The position numbers and the translations under genes are program-made. Shown one piece after another: positions 13,201-25,504 of a stretch of DNA of 64,000 nucleotides; position 1 is the first letter of the stretch, and every line of letters starts with the position of its first letter. A model generated the notes under the pieces. It saw only the letters and a program-made list of their open reading frames with translations, had not been told where the DNA came from and made no database searches. Source of the DNA: Cryphonectria parasitica EP155. Its lineage: Eukaryota; Ascomycota; Sordariomycetes; Diaporthales; Cryphonectriaceae. The DNA lies in contig NW_024468917.1 in assembly GCF_011745365.1 (NCBI RefSeq), positions 1,054,001 to 1,118,000 of the forward strand. The letters are read 5' to 3'.

Positions 13201-14312
13201 TTGTGCAGGATGATTTATGTATACACGAACCCTTGTGTGCCTTCAAAAGGGAAAGGACGCAGGGACGTATGGGAACCTTTGAGACTATTTCGTATAGAAC
13301 TCTCCCTTGGGTGGGTGGTATTCTAGCACGACAACCGTTTCAAGCACGACGACGACAGGGGGTTTTGGTGATACAGGACCAGCTCAAAATATCATCATCA
13401 CCGCCACAGTTCACAAATTATGACATAGTCCAGTCGTGGACGTTCTTACTTTCTCGCCCCCAGCCTTCAAGGCCGTTTCGGGGTTGCACAGCGTCTGATT
13501 CACTGGAACTCGCGCTTCCTCGAAAGCATTTTCCGATGACCAAGGGGGGGCTTGGCCGTCCGTTCTCCAGCCCAATCCTGAGCGCCCCAACACCACGAAC
13601 AAAAATACGACGAACCCTCCTTCTCTTTTCATCAGCCACAAAACCCAAAGAACCAAGAAAAAAAGAAAAAAAATCCAGGGTTGGGGTGCCACACAGCGAG
13701 GCTGTGTCAAGCCAACACTTGCTGTCGTGTTTCCCCACGACCCTATTGAACCAAGGTACAGCTTCACCCCCCCCCCCACCCCCACCCCGCCCTCTCTGTC
13801 TGTGATGAATCACATTCGGCGGGTTCCAGCGCCCCCCTCCGCAGTACACATCTGTCTGAATAGGCGAGCCCCAGCAAACGAATGTCGCCGACGTCCGAGA
13901 GATAAGAGACAAAAGAGAAATAAAGGGTGGGAGTAGGCGGCAAGGGCCAGTCCGGCCCAGTCATTTTACTCAAGCCCCTCTTGGAAATCACCTCATTCCA
14001 AAAGAAGAACGAAGGAAGAAGAAGAAGAAGAAGAAAAAAAAAAGCCAAGTAAAAGGGTGGGTTGGAGAGAGGAGAGGGGAGGGGGGGAGACGAGGGAGCC
14101 CACGACACGATGGAGGGGGGAAAAAAAAAAGCTCTGTTTACTTACAGACGTTTTTTGTGTGTTGAAATAAATCCCAGGCCAGCGTGTTGTATTACCGCAA
14201 CCATTCATGAACGGGAAGAGCCCTTGCTTTGTTCGAGTTCGACTGACTATGCTCACCTAGGCTACAGGTCCGATGGGATGCCGGTTTTCTAAGATAGACC
14301 TGGGAAATTTTT

Positions 14313-14334
14313 TCTCTCTCTCTCTCTCTCTCTT
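14313..14334. repeat. (CT)n microsatellite
   Basis: Uninterrupted CT run after a short T tract in the gene-free stretch; a GA run follows about 200 bases downstream. Confidence 0.88.
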
Positions 14335-14525
14335 TGCATTTCTTGCATATTATCTACAAAGTTTCACGTCGGCGTTTTTTGTGGGGAAGAACTGCATAAG
14401 TCGTCCTTACGATGTCGAGAAATGGTCTTGGGGAAGGGCCGAGGTCGGGAGAGGGGGAGGGGGCTCGGATTCTGTACAATCGCTTGTCTGGCTTGTTTTG
14501 TTTGTTGTCTTGCACGGAGACGGAA

Positions 14526-14529
14526 GAGC

Positions 14530-14568
<39 letters not shown>

Positions 14569-14580
14569 CGTGTGTGTGAG
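14526..14580. repeat. (GA)n with adjoining GT run
   Basis: GA dinucleotides (14526-14566) running into GTGCGTGTGTGTG. It is an inverted partner in composition to the CT tract at 14313, but the lengths differ and I do not claim a structured element. Confidence 0.85.
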
Positions 14581-15878
14581 AGTGAGAAGTGAGAGATGTA
14601 TCAGATGCATCGCCATCGGCTCCTATCTGTACTGATATGCCCTCCCATTATGAGACTCATAGTAAGTGAGAAGAAGGGAAACGAGGATGGTAAGCCCGCC
14701 CACATCATTTCTGTCATATAAATCCGAATCCGAGGGCACAGAGCACTATCTGCTATACATATCGTGAGGGGAAGATACACATACACCTGACATGTGGCCA
14801 TTTTCCAAGAAAACAAGTCTGGCCGAACAAGGAACGGACACAAAAAGGAAAAAGAGATAAGTCTGAAGATACGGACAAAAGGAAGAACAAAAAAGAGGAT
14901 TAACAACCAAATAACCAAGGCCTCGGGGCCTCTGACCAGAAACGCCTTGCAGATGCGAACAAAAATCCAAGGTTACGAAATTTCCCCACACCCCTTCCTT
15001 TCCCCATCCCATTCCTCTTTCTCTCTCCCTCTCTCTCTCTGTGTGTGTATATGTTTTCCACCGCGTCTTGTTGTGTTTGACCGACCGCTCGCTACCATTT
15101 CTACCTTACCACCCCACGGGGTCCTATTTCCCCACAGCGCTCATCAGGTGAGCCTGTTGTGGGTCCTCTCAATTCCTCCTCTTTGCTAATGGTCCACTGT
15201 AGTGCTTTCCCCTCCCCTGAGGAGGGGGAGACCCCCCCTGGTTCCGGTATAGCTCTTATTTCACCTTGGGGAGGACTCGGAGCGGCTTCCACCGTACATG
15301 CTGCCTCGGGTCATCCGCCGACGAAAGAAGAAGAAGAAAAAAAAACCCTCGCTGGAGCCCCAATCCTTCTAAGGTAGCCTTGTGGCAGAATCCAAAGGGT
15401 GAGGAGGTAAGGTCGATGTTGATAAAAAAGGAAATTTTGGTGAGAAGTCTCGCACACAGTGCGGCAAATTGATGCTTGCCACAGAAAAAAAGAAGGGAAG
15501 GGGGAAAAGAAAGGGTATCGTGAAGAGCTGTGGCATAGGAAACGTTTCGACCAAAGGCGAAAGCCGTCTTTGAATGCAGCCTCGATGCTGCAGCGTCTGA
15601 GTATTGTCGAAGGAGTATCGTATAGTTCTCCCGTTGCTGTCGTTGTTGATGATGTGTTGTTGTTGTTGTTGCGCATGGGGAACAGAGCAAACGCACTGTC
15701 TGCTCATGTGCCCAATGAAGAAGGAAATTTCAAAAGAAGTCCCCAAGGCAATGCATCCCTCGGAAGGCCTGCGTATACAGGCAAGATCTATAATACCCTT
15801 TCGATCGCCACATGGCTGAGGTCTCGGAGGATAATAGGTTATGCTCTTATCCTTCTCCTCCTCTTCTTCTTCTTTTCC

Positions 15879-16096
15879 TCAATATATGCCTCTCCCACTT
15901 GCCAATCTGACAAAACTATAAGGGACGTTCTGGCCCACCAGTAACCGTAGTGTCTCGACTGTCGCAAACGCAGCAGTATCTGCGCTTCCGTAGGCGGCAA
16001 ACCCGCTCTGCTCGGCCACGGTGCTCGGGTCTCCCTTGCGGCCGACGCCGGCGCCCTCATCGGCAAGATCAAGGAAGACCTTCTTTGTGCTGCTGC

Positions 16097-16129
<33 letters not shown>

Positions 16130-18278
16130 TGCTGCTGCTGCCGGAGAAGGCGCCAGGGCTTCCGTTCCTGGCAGAAGAGGAGCCGCCAAAGGCCCGTACC
16201 ACCCAGGCCACGATCTTGTTCTTGTCCGGGCCGAGAGCGCTCACTACGACGAAGGGGCTCGCGGCGTCGTCGGTGGCGCCCACCATACGGGCCCGCTGCA
16301 GAGACTCGAGCGAGTTGAAGGGTTCGATCTTGAGGCCGTGGGCGAGGGCGGGCGGGGTCTTGAAGCCGACGGTGTAGATCTTGCCGACGCGAAGAGCCTT
16401 GAGAGCGAAGATGACGCTGGCCGCATCGTCCGAGGAGGAAGCGAGAACGACGGCCGCGCGGCCAAAGTAGGCGGACGGTGCGAGGTCGCGCGTCAGAGCG
16501 CTGAGGATGCCGCGCCACGTGGCATTGTCGAGGATGAGGGTCGTGTTGGGCGGGAGACCTGCGTCGCCGCCACCGCCGCCGCCGCCTCCTCCACTGGCGA
16601 CGTGACCAAATGAATCGATGCGCGCGTGGCCGTTGCGCGGGCTGGAGGGGATCGAGGCGGGCGCCGACGAGGGAGACGAGGCACCCGGCCGAACCACAAT
16701 GGTGTCGATCACGCCAATCACCCTTGCAGCCTCGCTGAGAATGGGCCCAGCACCGCCGTTGACGGAGGCGAAGAATGGACTGTTGCCGATCAGGCTCTGG
16801 AACGACACGGGCGGGTTGAGGTAGGCGCCGCCAAAGTTCTTCTGGTTGCACCAGGCCTCGAAGCAGCCGTTGCCCTTGGGAAGCCTCTGGACCACGGCGA
16901 AGTGGTGCGGCAGGCCGAGCTCGTTAAAGCACTTCTCGTAAAAGGGCGCCTGGGGCGTCGTGTTGCGGCTGGCCGGGCTGCTGATGCCGTAGAAGCTCTT
17001 CCTCGGTAGCTGGCCCAGCAGCGCCAGCGCCTGGTTGATCTCCGACGCGCTCATCTGGCCCGGGGCGGCGATGATGGGCAGCAGGGGGTGTGTGATGGGC
17101 GTAAAGACCTTGTTCAGAGTCCTCGAAAACTGGCCCGTCTCGCCCATGTTGACGGCCGAAAAGGGAGGCGAGTCGGGATAGTCGGCCCTCATCTTGGAGC
17201 GGAAGTATTCCAGCTCAAAGTTCTCGTTCGGGTCGTTGATGATGGCGATCATCTTGATGATGTCTGCGTATCGCTGCGACTCCACAAAGACCTCCTCGGC
17301 GTGTCGCGACGGCCACTTGAACGTGCCTGAGAAGTCGTGAAAGGCAGACATGATGTGGCTGCTGCCCTTGCGCTCCCAGAGCGACTTCCTGATGGCTTCT
17401 GGCAGCCACAGCTCGACGTCGATGTACTCGACACCCCACTGGATCGCCCGGTAGAGGTACGCCAGGTACAGGTCTGGGTTGTCCATGGGAAAGCGGCCGT
17501 TCTCTCTCGTACACCTCGTCGTGAAGATGATGGGCAGCTCGGTCCTCTGGCGCAGGAGCATGACCTGCTCGCCGACGTAGCTGAGGCTCGGCACGGCCGA
17601 GAAGGTTCCGTCGCCCAGAGGCTCCTTCAGGAGGTCGACACGGATCTCCACGGCATCCGCGCCGACTGTGAGGATGTCTATGTTGGGGAGAGCTGCGCGC
17701 ACATCGGGGAAGGTGGTGGAGATGAAGTACGTCCTGGGCTTCGCCATGAGCGTCTCGTGGTGGTTCAGCTGGCCCAGCGTGAAGGAGATGAACCGGCACA
17801 GGTCGCGCCGGAAGAAAGGCGTCTCGGTGTACAGGAACTCGTAGTCGCACTGCGCCGACAGGTCGACGTCTGGTGGCATCCCCAGGTTGACACAGTGCGC
17901 GTTGATGGCCACGACAAGCTCCCGGCCCCTCTCTGCCACGTCGACCTTGGCTTTGTCCGCCTGGACCCCCACGACGAGGTCCCTGTCCACCTCGTTGATG
18001 TCTCTAAACGCATCGATCATCCTGTGTGATTTACCGAGAACCTCGGCGAAGACGGACACGATTCTGTCCTGTCCGGGTCCGTAGACAATGACGACGATCC
18101 TGGTGTCTCCTCGCTGTGGTCCGCTGCCGAAAGAGGTTGTTGTCATGGTGGGCAGCGACCGAGCACTTAGTGACCGGCCGCCGCCACCCAAGTCCATCTC
18201 AACGTCAGCGTTAGGTCCCATTATACTTCTGGGCCTCGTTGGTGTCGGCGACGGCTCAAGCTGCTGGACTGCCGCCAT
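15879..18278 (-). CDS. qutR: Quinate repressor-like protein (QutR/QA-1S family; AROM-derived domains)
   Basis: Intronless, 799 aa. Known family role: repressor of quinate catabolism, built from domains related to the last three of the AROM polypeptide. Residues 60-170 resemble a decayed shikimate-kinase domain; where a P-loop is expected the sequence is [10 protein letters not shown], lacking GKT. Residues 182-400 are type I 3-dehydroquinase-like: EIRVDLL (Glu211), FHDFSG (His314) and ADIIKM (Lys342) keep the His/Lys pair. From about residue 400 it is shikimate-dehydrogenase-like ([32 protein letters not shown]). The catalytic Lys position of that domain reads NPPVSFQ, without Lys. Poly-Gly/Ser inserts lie near residues 590 and 745. 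An open frame extends 60 codons upstream of 18278, but that segment is poly-Leu and low complexity, so I start at MAAVQQ. No other qut/qa gene lies in the window. An alternative is a diverged dehydroquinase-type enzyme. Confidence 0.85.
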
Positions 18279-21200
18279 CTTTTCCGCCCTTGGGGAGTCC
18301 GCCGGCACAAAAACTCCTCCAAGTGCTCGATCTGTGCGTTGTTTCTGACTCCTTTCTTTTTTTCCTTCCCTATATGAGAGGGTGGAACAGATTTGCTGGG
18401 TGAGGTTGGGTTCTTCCCCAGAGGGGCAGAGGAGTAGTAGCAACAGAAGCAGCAGCAACAGTAGCAGCAGCGAGCGATTGTTGTGCTAAATATTGTCGTC
18501 GCAGCCTGTCCTTTTTGTTTTGCTTTTTTGCGACAACAAATCAACAAGAACCAGGATATGGTATTATTCGTAGGTAGGCCAATATGGGCAAAGGATAATT
18601 CCCAGATCTCGCGTGCGCACGGCAGAATAGCCTGAAATGCAAAGGGGTGGGCGGCTCGGCGGGACAAGAGATGCTGGCCGTAAGGAGAATTTTGGGGTTG
18701 GGATTTTACCTGGAAAACGGGACCAAGTCTTTTTGTTCTTTTTAATCGAGACGGGCGCGCGCGGCTATCGAGGGCAAGAACCACACAAAAACCACACAAC
18801 TCGCGACCACCGCGAACAGATGGTGTCGGCCGGATGCTCGCCAAGTAAGTCTCTTTGGGGGTGTGGGTGAACCGGAAAGTTGGCCTGGACCCTCCTCGAG
18901 CGTCTGGGGCGCACACCAGTCTGAATGTTGACTAAGGCTTATGGGGGAATCCTGTGCCCTGGAGACGGAGACGAGACGGGTAGCAGGAGGATTAGCAGCA
19001 GCAGCAGCAGCAGTAGTAGTAGCAGTAGTAGTACAGTGTACTGCGGCTTGTTCTGCCGGTTGTAGGTGTCTTCGCCGTATCTTCGGAACCGTTTGGGGGT
19101 CTTCCCAGCTGCGGGTCCGGGGGCACAAGGGCACGGGACAGATTTGGGGGGGGGGGAGGGGGGAGCTGGACAATTCCTCAGGAGGTAATAAGCCGCCAGT
19201 ATGTTTCTGTTCCAGCTCCTGTGTTGGATGCTGCGACAAGATTATATATGCCCTCGAAGAAGCTGTGGACCAATGATCCTCCTTTGTCTGATGATGGTCG
19301 CAGGCCTCTCCTTCTCGTAACGTGTGTGTTTGTTTGTTGTGTGTGTATGTTGTCGTTCAAAAGAAGATGGGTTTCCGAAAGTCTTCTGTTGCATTGCTTT
19401 GGTCACATCCCGTGAACCCGAGGATTCTGGCATTCAACTCGTCTTTCAGAGAAGAACGTGACGGTAAACGGGCCCGGATGGTATGATGTTTGTTTGGAAG
19501 GACAAAAGATGTCGAGGTCAGTTGAAGTAGTCGGCTTCCCACATGTGGAGAGCCAACTAGACCCGAGGATTGACAGCGCCAAGCAGCAGCTAGCCAAAAT
19601 ATTCCGTCTAACATGAGTGGGTCTGGACTGGAGAGGCCCCCCCCCCCTTCTTGAGCCCCTCTCCCAGGGCATAAATAAGCTCGCTACATGTCGATGCTTG
19701 GTCGACATACGCATCACAACGTGGGCAGGGTGCAGGAGGTGATCCAGACCATAGATCAACGCGTCAAGGGTGTCCCTATCGCACGATGCAAAGCCTCAGT
19801 GATTCGTGGACGCAGTGCGCATGCAAACATGTGTTCTCTTCTTGGCCCAAGTCGACAGCAGATGGTGATATTGCAGGCTTCCAGGTTGCGGGCGCTCAAT
19901 TGTTCCACCACATATAGCTCGGCAGATCTACAGCATTGATCTCGGCGCTACTGGACCGCCCGCTGCGGCATTGTGCCTAAGCTTCAGCCTCCTGTTGCTA
20001 CAGATGTACAGCGGTCAGAAGCAGGGAGGGGGGGGGGAAGAAGAAAGAAAAAGGAAGGGGGGGGGGTAAACGAGAAAAAAGGCGATAGGAGAGATCGAAT
20101 TTGCCCGCATGAGGCATGCCGATTACCATCGTTTAGATGGTACTTCATGGGCACTCGCAACCGATGAGTTCACTGCAACAAGATCACACCCAAAGTGCCA
20201 GACTTGAGATCTTGCGATGATGGACATGCATTATGCTGATCCGCCGGCTCCACAGGCAGGAGACCCTCTCCCCTCGAGTGGTCTGTGTCTTGTCTGTTGA
20301 CCAGTCAGCCTGGCAAGACCAACCCATAAAAAAACGAAAGAAGAAAATAAAAAGAAGACAAAAAACAATGCCCCCAACCAAGAAGGGAAAACAAAAACCA
20401 CCTGATATCCTTGGGTCGGCCGTGGCGAGGGTTCTCGTCGCCTCTTTCTTCATCATGAGATTATTGATCCCCCAAGTTCAGATTCGTCGGGTACTGACAC
20501 TTAGGGACAGCAGCACTCTACATCACCGGCGATGCTCCTCCCCTGAGCGAGCGTTCCGACATGCTGAACGCTCAAACCCACGGAGCACCCATCGCGGGGT
20601 AGCCAGGACCCCAAACTTGTTTCCCCAGCTGAGACAAGGCACCCAGGAGTTTGGGGAGGAAAACGTGGGCCAGGGGGTCTAAGGAGCACGGAATCTGGAC
20701 CAAGATTTTCGCCGTAGTGCCCCCTTATTTCTGGGCCCTCTTAACCCGAGATCTTCCGCCAATCACAACCAGCTGGTCGACTTTCGGCCGATCCCTCGGC
20801 GACGACAGTGGCCCGACTAGATAACGGCTCAGAATATTGGCCTCTGGTATTATTGCTCACTCACCCAATGGTGGTCGTGGTTGTCGTCGTACAAGGGGAC
20901 ATGGCTCCCTTGTTGCGTTCAACTGCATGAGTTGGGCCTCATGACACTCTTCATGAGACATTGAATGTGGGCGACTCCTCTCGTCGTGTATAAACTTTTG
21001 ACTTGAGTGGCTGAAGGCAGCGCTATGCCTTTGACACGGTGCAAGTTAGATGAATACCATTCAGCCTAATGTAAGGCGCCCCGTCGATATTCTACTCGAC
21101 GAGCAGCAGCACATTAATATCGGACGGCCCCGAGGAACGTACCTAGTACGTGTCTTACATTGATCGCCCCGGCCCACAAACACCGCTGCCGGCATACATC

Positions 21201-24026
21201 CTCTGCTGCAGGGGATCCCCGTGGAGATGATACTTGCCTGTTCGGAAACACATGACCGACTTGTGCTCCGTATATTTCCCATGGTCCATTATGTCGTGCT
21301 GCCTGCTCTACATTGATACGGCGCTGGCATGGCGTGACCAGCATGCAGCCGACCGCCTCAGCGCCGTGTCGACCTCGAACTGCAAAGGCCTCGGTCCAAA
21401 GTTCGTGAGTCTTGCGGGCCTCGTTCGGGCTTCAGTGCTATAGCTGAAGTGGGGCACCATTCTCTGGACAAAACCTGAGGCCCCCGACCGGTGTGCGGAA
21501 ATTTGTGCATCATGTTCCATGAGACGATCGTATCGGCTGGCACGCAACATCATGAGATCTCGACAAACAAAGGTAGAGGCCGCGCGAGACAGGCGCGACC
21601 TCCTTCGTCTCTGCACCAGACATGGTTTTTCCGCCTATGATCCGTACTGCCAAGGAGCGAGCACGCCTGGTCACGAGGTACTCCGCGGCTTATAGGGCTG
21701 TCGAGTCGGATAAGCAGCCGAAATGTGTTCTGTATCGGGTGTCCGCGCACAACCTGCGGAAGGCGGACAAGGCTTCCGCGAGGTTTACCATTGCCTGCTA
21801 TTCTTTGGTTGCGTTTTTCTTCTTTTGCAATCATCCGGCATAGGGCCGAGCGGTTATCACAACAAAAGCCGGCGAATGATTAGGTAGCGTGCAGACCGCC
21901 GCAGCGTATCTGCTATACACATTATGCACACCCGGGTATATCTGGTTCCTGTCGAGCGTTCGCAAGATCTTCCGTATCAGATCCGCCCTGTTAGGGTTGA
22001 GAGATTCGTCAACATAATAAAGCCTTGTACCGGACACCCGTTCCGAAACGATGACGAGTCACCAGCTCTCACATTCCATGGCGTACTGATCATCATCCAC
22101 ACAACTTTTTGCCTCAAGGCAGTCATAATTATGGCCAGCGTCATATATCCGGAAGACCTGTGTAGAATATTGCAGGAATGACGAGAGAAGAGAGATAGGG
22201 AGGGACAAAAGGAGAAGAAAAGGCCAATACAATGTCTCCACTCGAGGACTTCGGCGGCCTGCAAATGTAAGTATGCTTCGTAAGAAGTCTCCAAAACAAA
22301 GAACAGGTCAGACGCTGTACCAATCAGATGAAGAGCCATGCTGGCAACTCTCAGACTCATCAACATGCCCTTGCTCTAGTGGACAGAATTGCATCACTTT
22401 GATCAAGTAGTCTCGTGGCCTATTCACATCTCACGTTGTCACTGGCAACGGACTTGTTTCCCGAGAAAGTTGGAGCTCTGTCTCTCTTCCAAGGCTGACT
22501 GGTCGCTTCATACCTGACTATTGTCTTTCCGATTTGGCTCCGGTACAACACGTCCGAGACTGAGAACTGCCAGTCCCTCGGGTTTGGGATAGTGAGCGAA
22601 CTTTTCGTGTAAAGGCGGGTCAGAAGAGGAAATATTGCAGCTGGATCGTCCCGAGGTTGTCAAAACAATGGTCTGACTGCATGACCGCCACACTCTCAAT
22701 CTCACTGAGACGGTATCCTCCATGAGCCATCTCCCAAGGTTGATCATCCCCTTTTCTGTCGTAGACTAGGAGCGAGGGCTTGTGAGACTTTCCGAGTCGG
22801 GAAAACGGGAGATTACCTGAGCCCTCGAAATACGGCTGATGTCAGCAGGAAATGGCAAGGCCAGCGTCGGAATTTCTGATTGCTAATGACTTGTATAGAT
22901 GGGAAGTTGTCTCACCTCTCGCAAGGTACAACATGTTAGTTACGGGAGTCGGGGCTTCATATTGGCTGGTGCTTCGCGAGGAGACCCATGATTGTTGAAG
23001 GCTGGTCCTATGCCATCTCACTAGCTTTTTCCTGAAGGTTCGTCGCCTGTATACCCCTTCCAGGTCTGCTTTCGGCTTTCGCAGAGTGCAATTTTCCCTC
23101 ATGAGACCGACAGATGGAGGTGAAGTCTCGTAAACTGGAAGAAAGGATCAACACAACCGCCTAGGTGCCACAGATATATTTTCCCGGAAGCGGCTGATTT
23201 TGTCAGTCATGCGCTTGTAGTTCTTCTGCAGGCCACCGACAGTGGAAAGAGATGGCAACCATGCACGGCACAATCTTGAAGTGTGGCCATCAATACTGAC
23301 CACGGTTGTACAATCGAAGGTGGGCCCAGGTTGACGATGGTTCGAGAAGAGAAGTGTATCATGAGCCGTCTAGTGCATTTAACAATGAGCAACTAAAAGT
23401 CATTGTAATTAGCCAGAATCAAGATGAGTAGAGAAATTGGCAAAATGGATGGTCGACAAAATCTCGTGGGCGCCTTAGAGAAAGTGGGTAGCTGATCTTT
23501 GGGTTGCCTTGGAAAGTGGGTGTTTTGCAAACGCTTGTACGAGAGGCAGGCGCAGGGCTGAAAGTCGAAGTCAGAACTTGACCAATGAGCCATAGCTGGG
23601 ATAACGAACAGGGAATATCACGCCAAGGGTAGGGGTTAGGGTTGAACTTTATCTGCTTCATGGTTGCCCAGGACATCTTTTCCCATTCCTTTTCAATTTC
23701 AATTTCAATTTGATAGTTTGATATGTCTCTGGATAGCCTCACCTTCATCCACTTTCCAAAGAATGCGGGCGTCAATTGATCAGGGTTGAAAGGCAGGCTG
23801 GATCAAGGACAACAATCATGGCCTGGAGTGTCACTAACCTTATCTTAGGCTTGATATCAAGCTCAGGGCCACGAGAGAACATGCGTCAAACTTTTGGAAC
23901 CTTCGACTTCGACCGCTCTTTGGTCTCTTGCGCTCATGCCCTAGGCGCTGTTTGATCGCTCTATCTGCCTCTATCTCGTTCCAAGCTTCCACGTGAAACT
24001 TTCCTCTGGAAGTCGATTTGCCATCA
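18279..24026. other. 5.7-kb intergenic stretch between divergent genes
   Basis: It lies between the 5' ends of the quinate-repressor-like gene (minus) and the amidohydrolase gene (plus), so it contains both promoters. Small open frames exist (18742-19239 minus, 20233-20682 plus, 22508-23775 minus), but none shows a family motif or consistent exon structure. From 22 kb onward the DNA is more AT-rich and frames are short, which could fit a decayed gene, but I cannot name one. Confidence 0.6.
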
Positions 24027-25464
24027 ATGTTTTCTCTCTCCCTCAGGGTGGGCCTCTGGTCATCCCTGCTTGCTGCTGTGGTAGCTGTATACCTTCAATT
24101 CCAGCAACCTCTTCAGGACATCTTCCTACAGGACTCGTCAAGTCAGACGTACTGCTACTCAGGAGGCATCACAGCTCGATTTTCTGCTGAGTCTCCTGCA
24201 GCTACGTGTTTCACAGTGGTGGACGGTGTATTCGTCGACGTCTTCGCGCCGAAGTCGGAGCTGCCTGTCGAGGCTCGGCATGGCCATGTAATCCCAGGTC
24301 TATGGGATGGAGTAAGCTGAAGAAACTCTGGTCGAGTAGGATTTGTTCTCATAAGAGACTGACCTTGGTACAGCATGGCCATCTCGCGGCTTATGGTGAA
24401 TTCTTGCATTCCGTCGACCTGTTCGGCGCTTCGTCCATAATTGATGTGCATACCAGGCTGGCCACGTACCTGTCCACGCACGAGGGAGTGGGCGGCCGGG
24501 AAGATTGGATCAGAGGTATAGGGTGGGACCAGATGGCTTTGGGTGAGATGCCCACTGCGGTGTGTTCCCCGTTACCATGCCTCTCGCCCATGTTACTAAA
24601 ACTAGTATACTGCATTTGACGCACTGCTGACTTTCCTATGTGACTGCAAAGGCAATGCTGGAGAGTGATGACCGCTTCAAAGGTCTCTATATCATGCTGG
24701 ACCGGGTGGACGTTCACTGCGTTTGGGTCTCACAGGCTGTTCTCGACCTTCTTCCCACAGAGCTGCCAGACATTCCTGGAGGAGAAATCGTTCGAGACCC
24801 GGGCATGGGCGTGTTCTGCGACAACGCCATGGATGTTGTGATGAGGCTTTGGCCGCGGCCGGACAACACCAAGAGGACAGCATTCCTCAAGTCTGCCATG
24901 GAGAGTCTGCACTCCTTTGGTCTGGTAGGGATGCACGACGCTGGCGTGAATCCTGAGGAGCTGCGCCTGTATAGGGAGCTTGCTGACACCGAGGACTGGA
25001 CGTTGCGGGTATACGCAATGATCGAGTGCAAGGAGCGCAATACATTCTGCCCAGACCATGTGTCGGCGTATGCAGATGGAGCTGGGTTCTTCAGTGTCAA
25101 GAGCGTGAAGCTTTTTGCTGGCACGTCCACTCCCGTCCTCCTTTCTATGTCTGACTTGCTGCCAAAAAAGATTCATCTCACCAATACAGCGCTTGCTAAC
25201 AGAGGACGTATATATAGATGGAGCTCTAGGCAGCTGGGGCAGTGCAATGATCGACCCATACTCCGACCGCCCAGATACGACCGGCTCCCTCCTTGTAAAC
25301 GCCTCCACCCTCACAGCACTCGCCAAGTCATGGTCATCTGAGGGCTACCAGGTTAATATCCACGCGATCGGCGACCTCGCCAACCGGCTTGCCATTGACG
25401 CTCTCGAGGCCGCGCTCCAAGATCTTTGTTCATCCTCCTCCTCCTCCTCCTCCTCCTCCTCCTC

Positions 25465-25504
<40 letters not shown>

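Larger units (their letters stand above)
2393..15878. other. 13.5-kb gene-free stretch upstream of the transcription factor
   Basis: I find no coding region I can support on either strand. Open frames here (for example 13083-13805 plus, 10732-11178 plus) have no recognisable domains, and many are driven by homopolymers and dinucleotide runs. The stretch lies 5' of the minus-strand transcription factor and 3' of the quinate-repressor gene. It holds CT, GA, CA, poly-A, poly-T, poly-C and poly-G tracts, densest at 2.9-3.7, 7.2, 12.1 and 13.7-15.4 kb; 10.2-12.0 kb has few. Likely contents are promoter, long 5' UTR or noncoding transcripts, which is inference. Confidence 0.7.

Noticed and set aside
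13083..13805. 240-codon plus-strand open frame
   Set aside because: No family motif, Pro/Arg-rich composition driven by poly-C and poly-A tracts, overlapped by equally long frames on the other strand.
16069..16851. 260-codon minus frame rich in Arg/Gln
   Set aside because: Out-of-frame shadow of the quinate-repressor-like gene.
22508..23775. Series of short minus frames considered as a broken gene
   Set aside because: Frames cannot be joined with plausible splice sites, and none resembles a known family.
24312..24373. Reading through the first amidohydrolase intron
   Set aside because: A stop follows at once (GTA AGC TGA), and the DG|HGHL metal motif is restored only by splicing.
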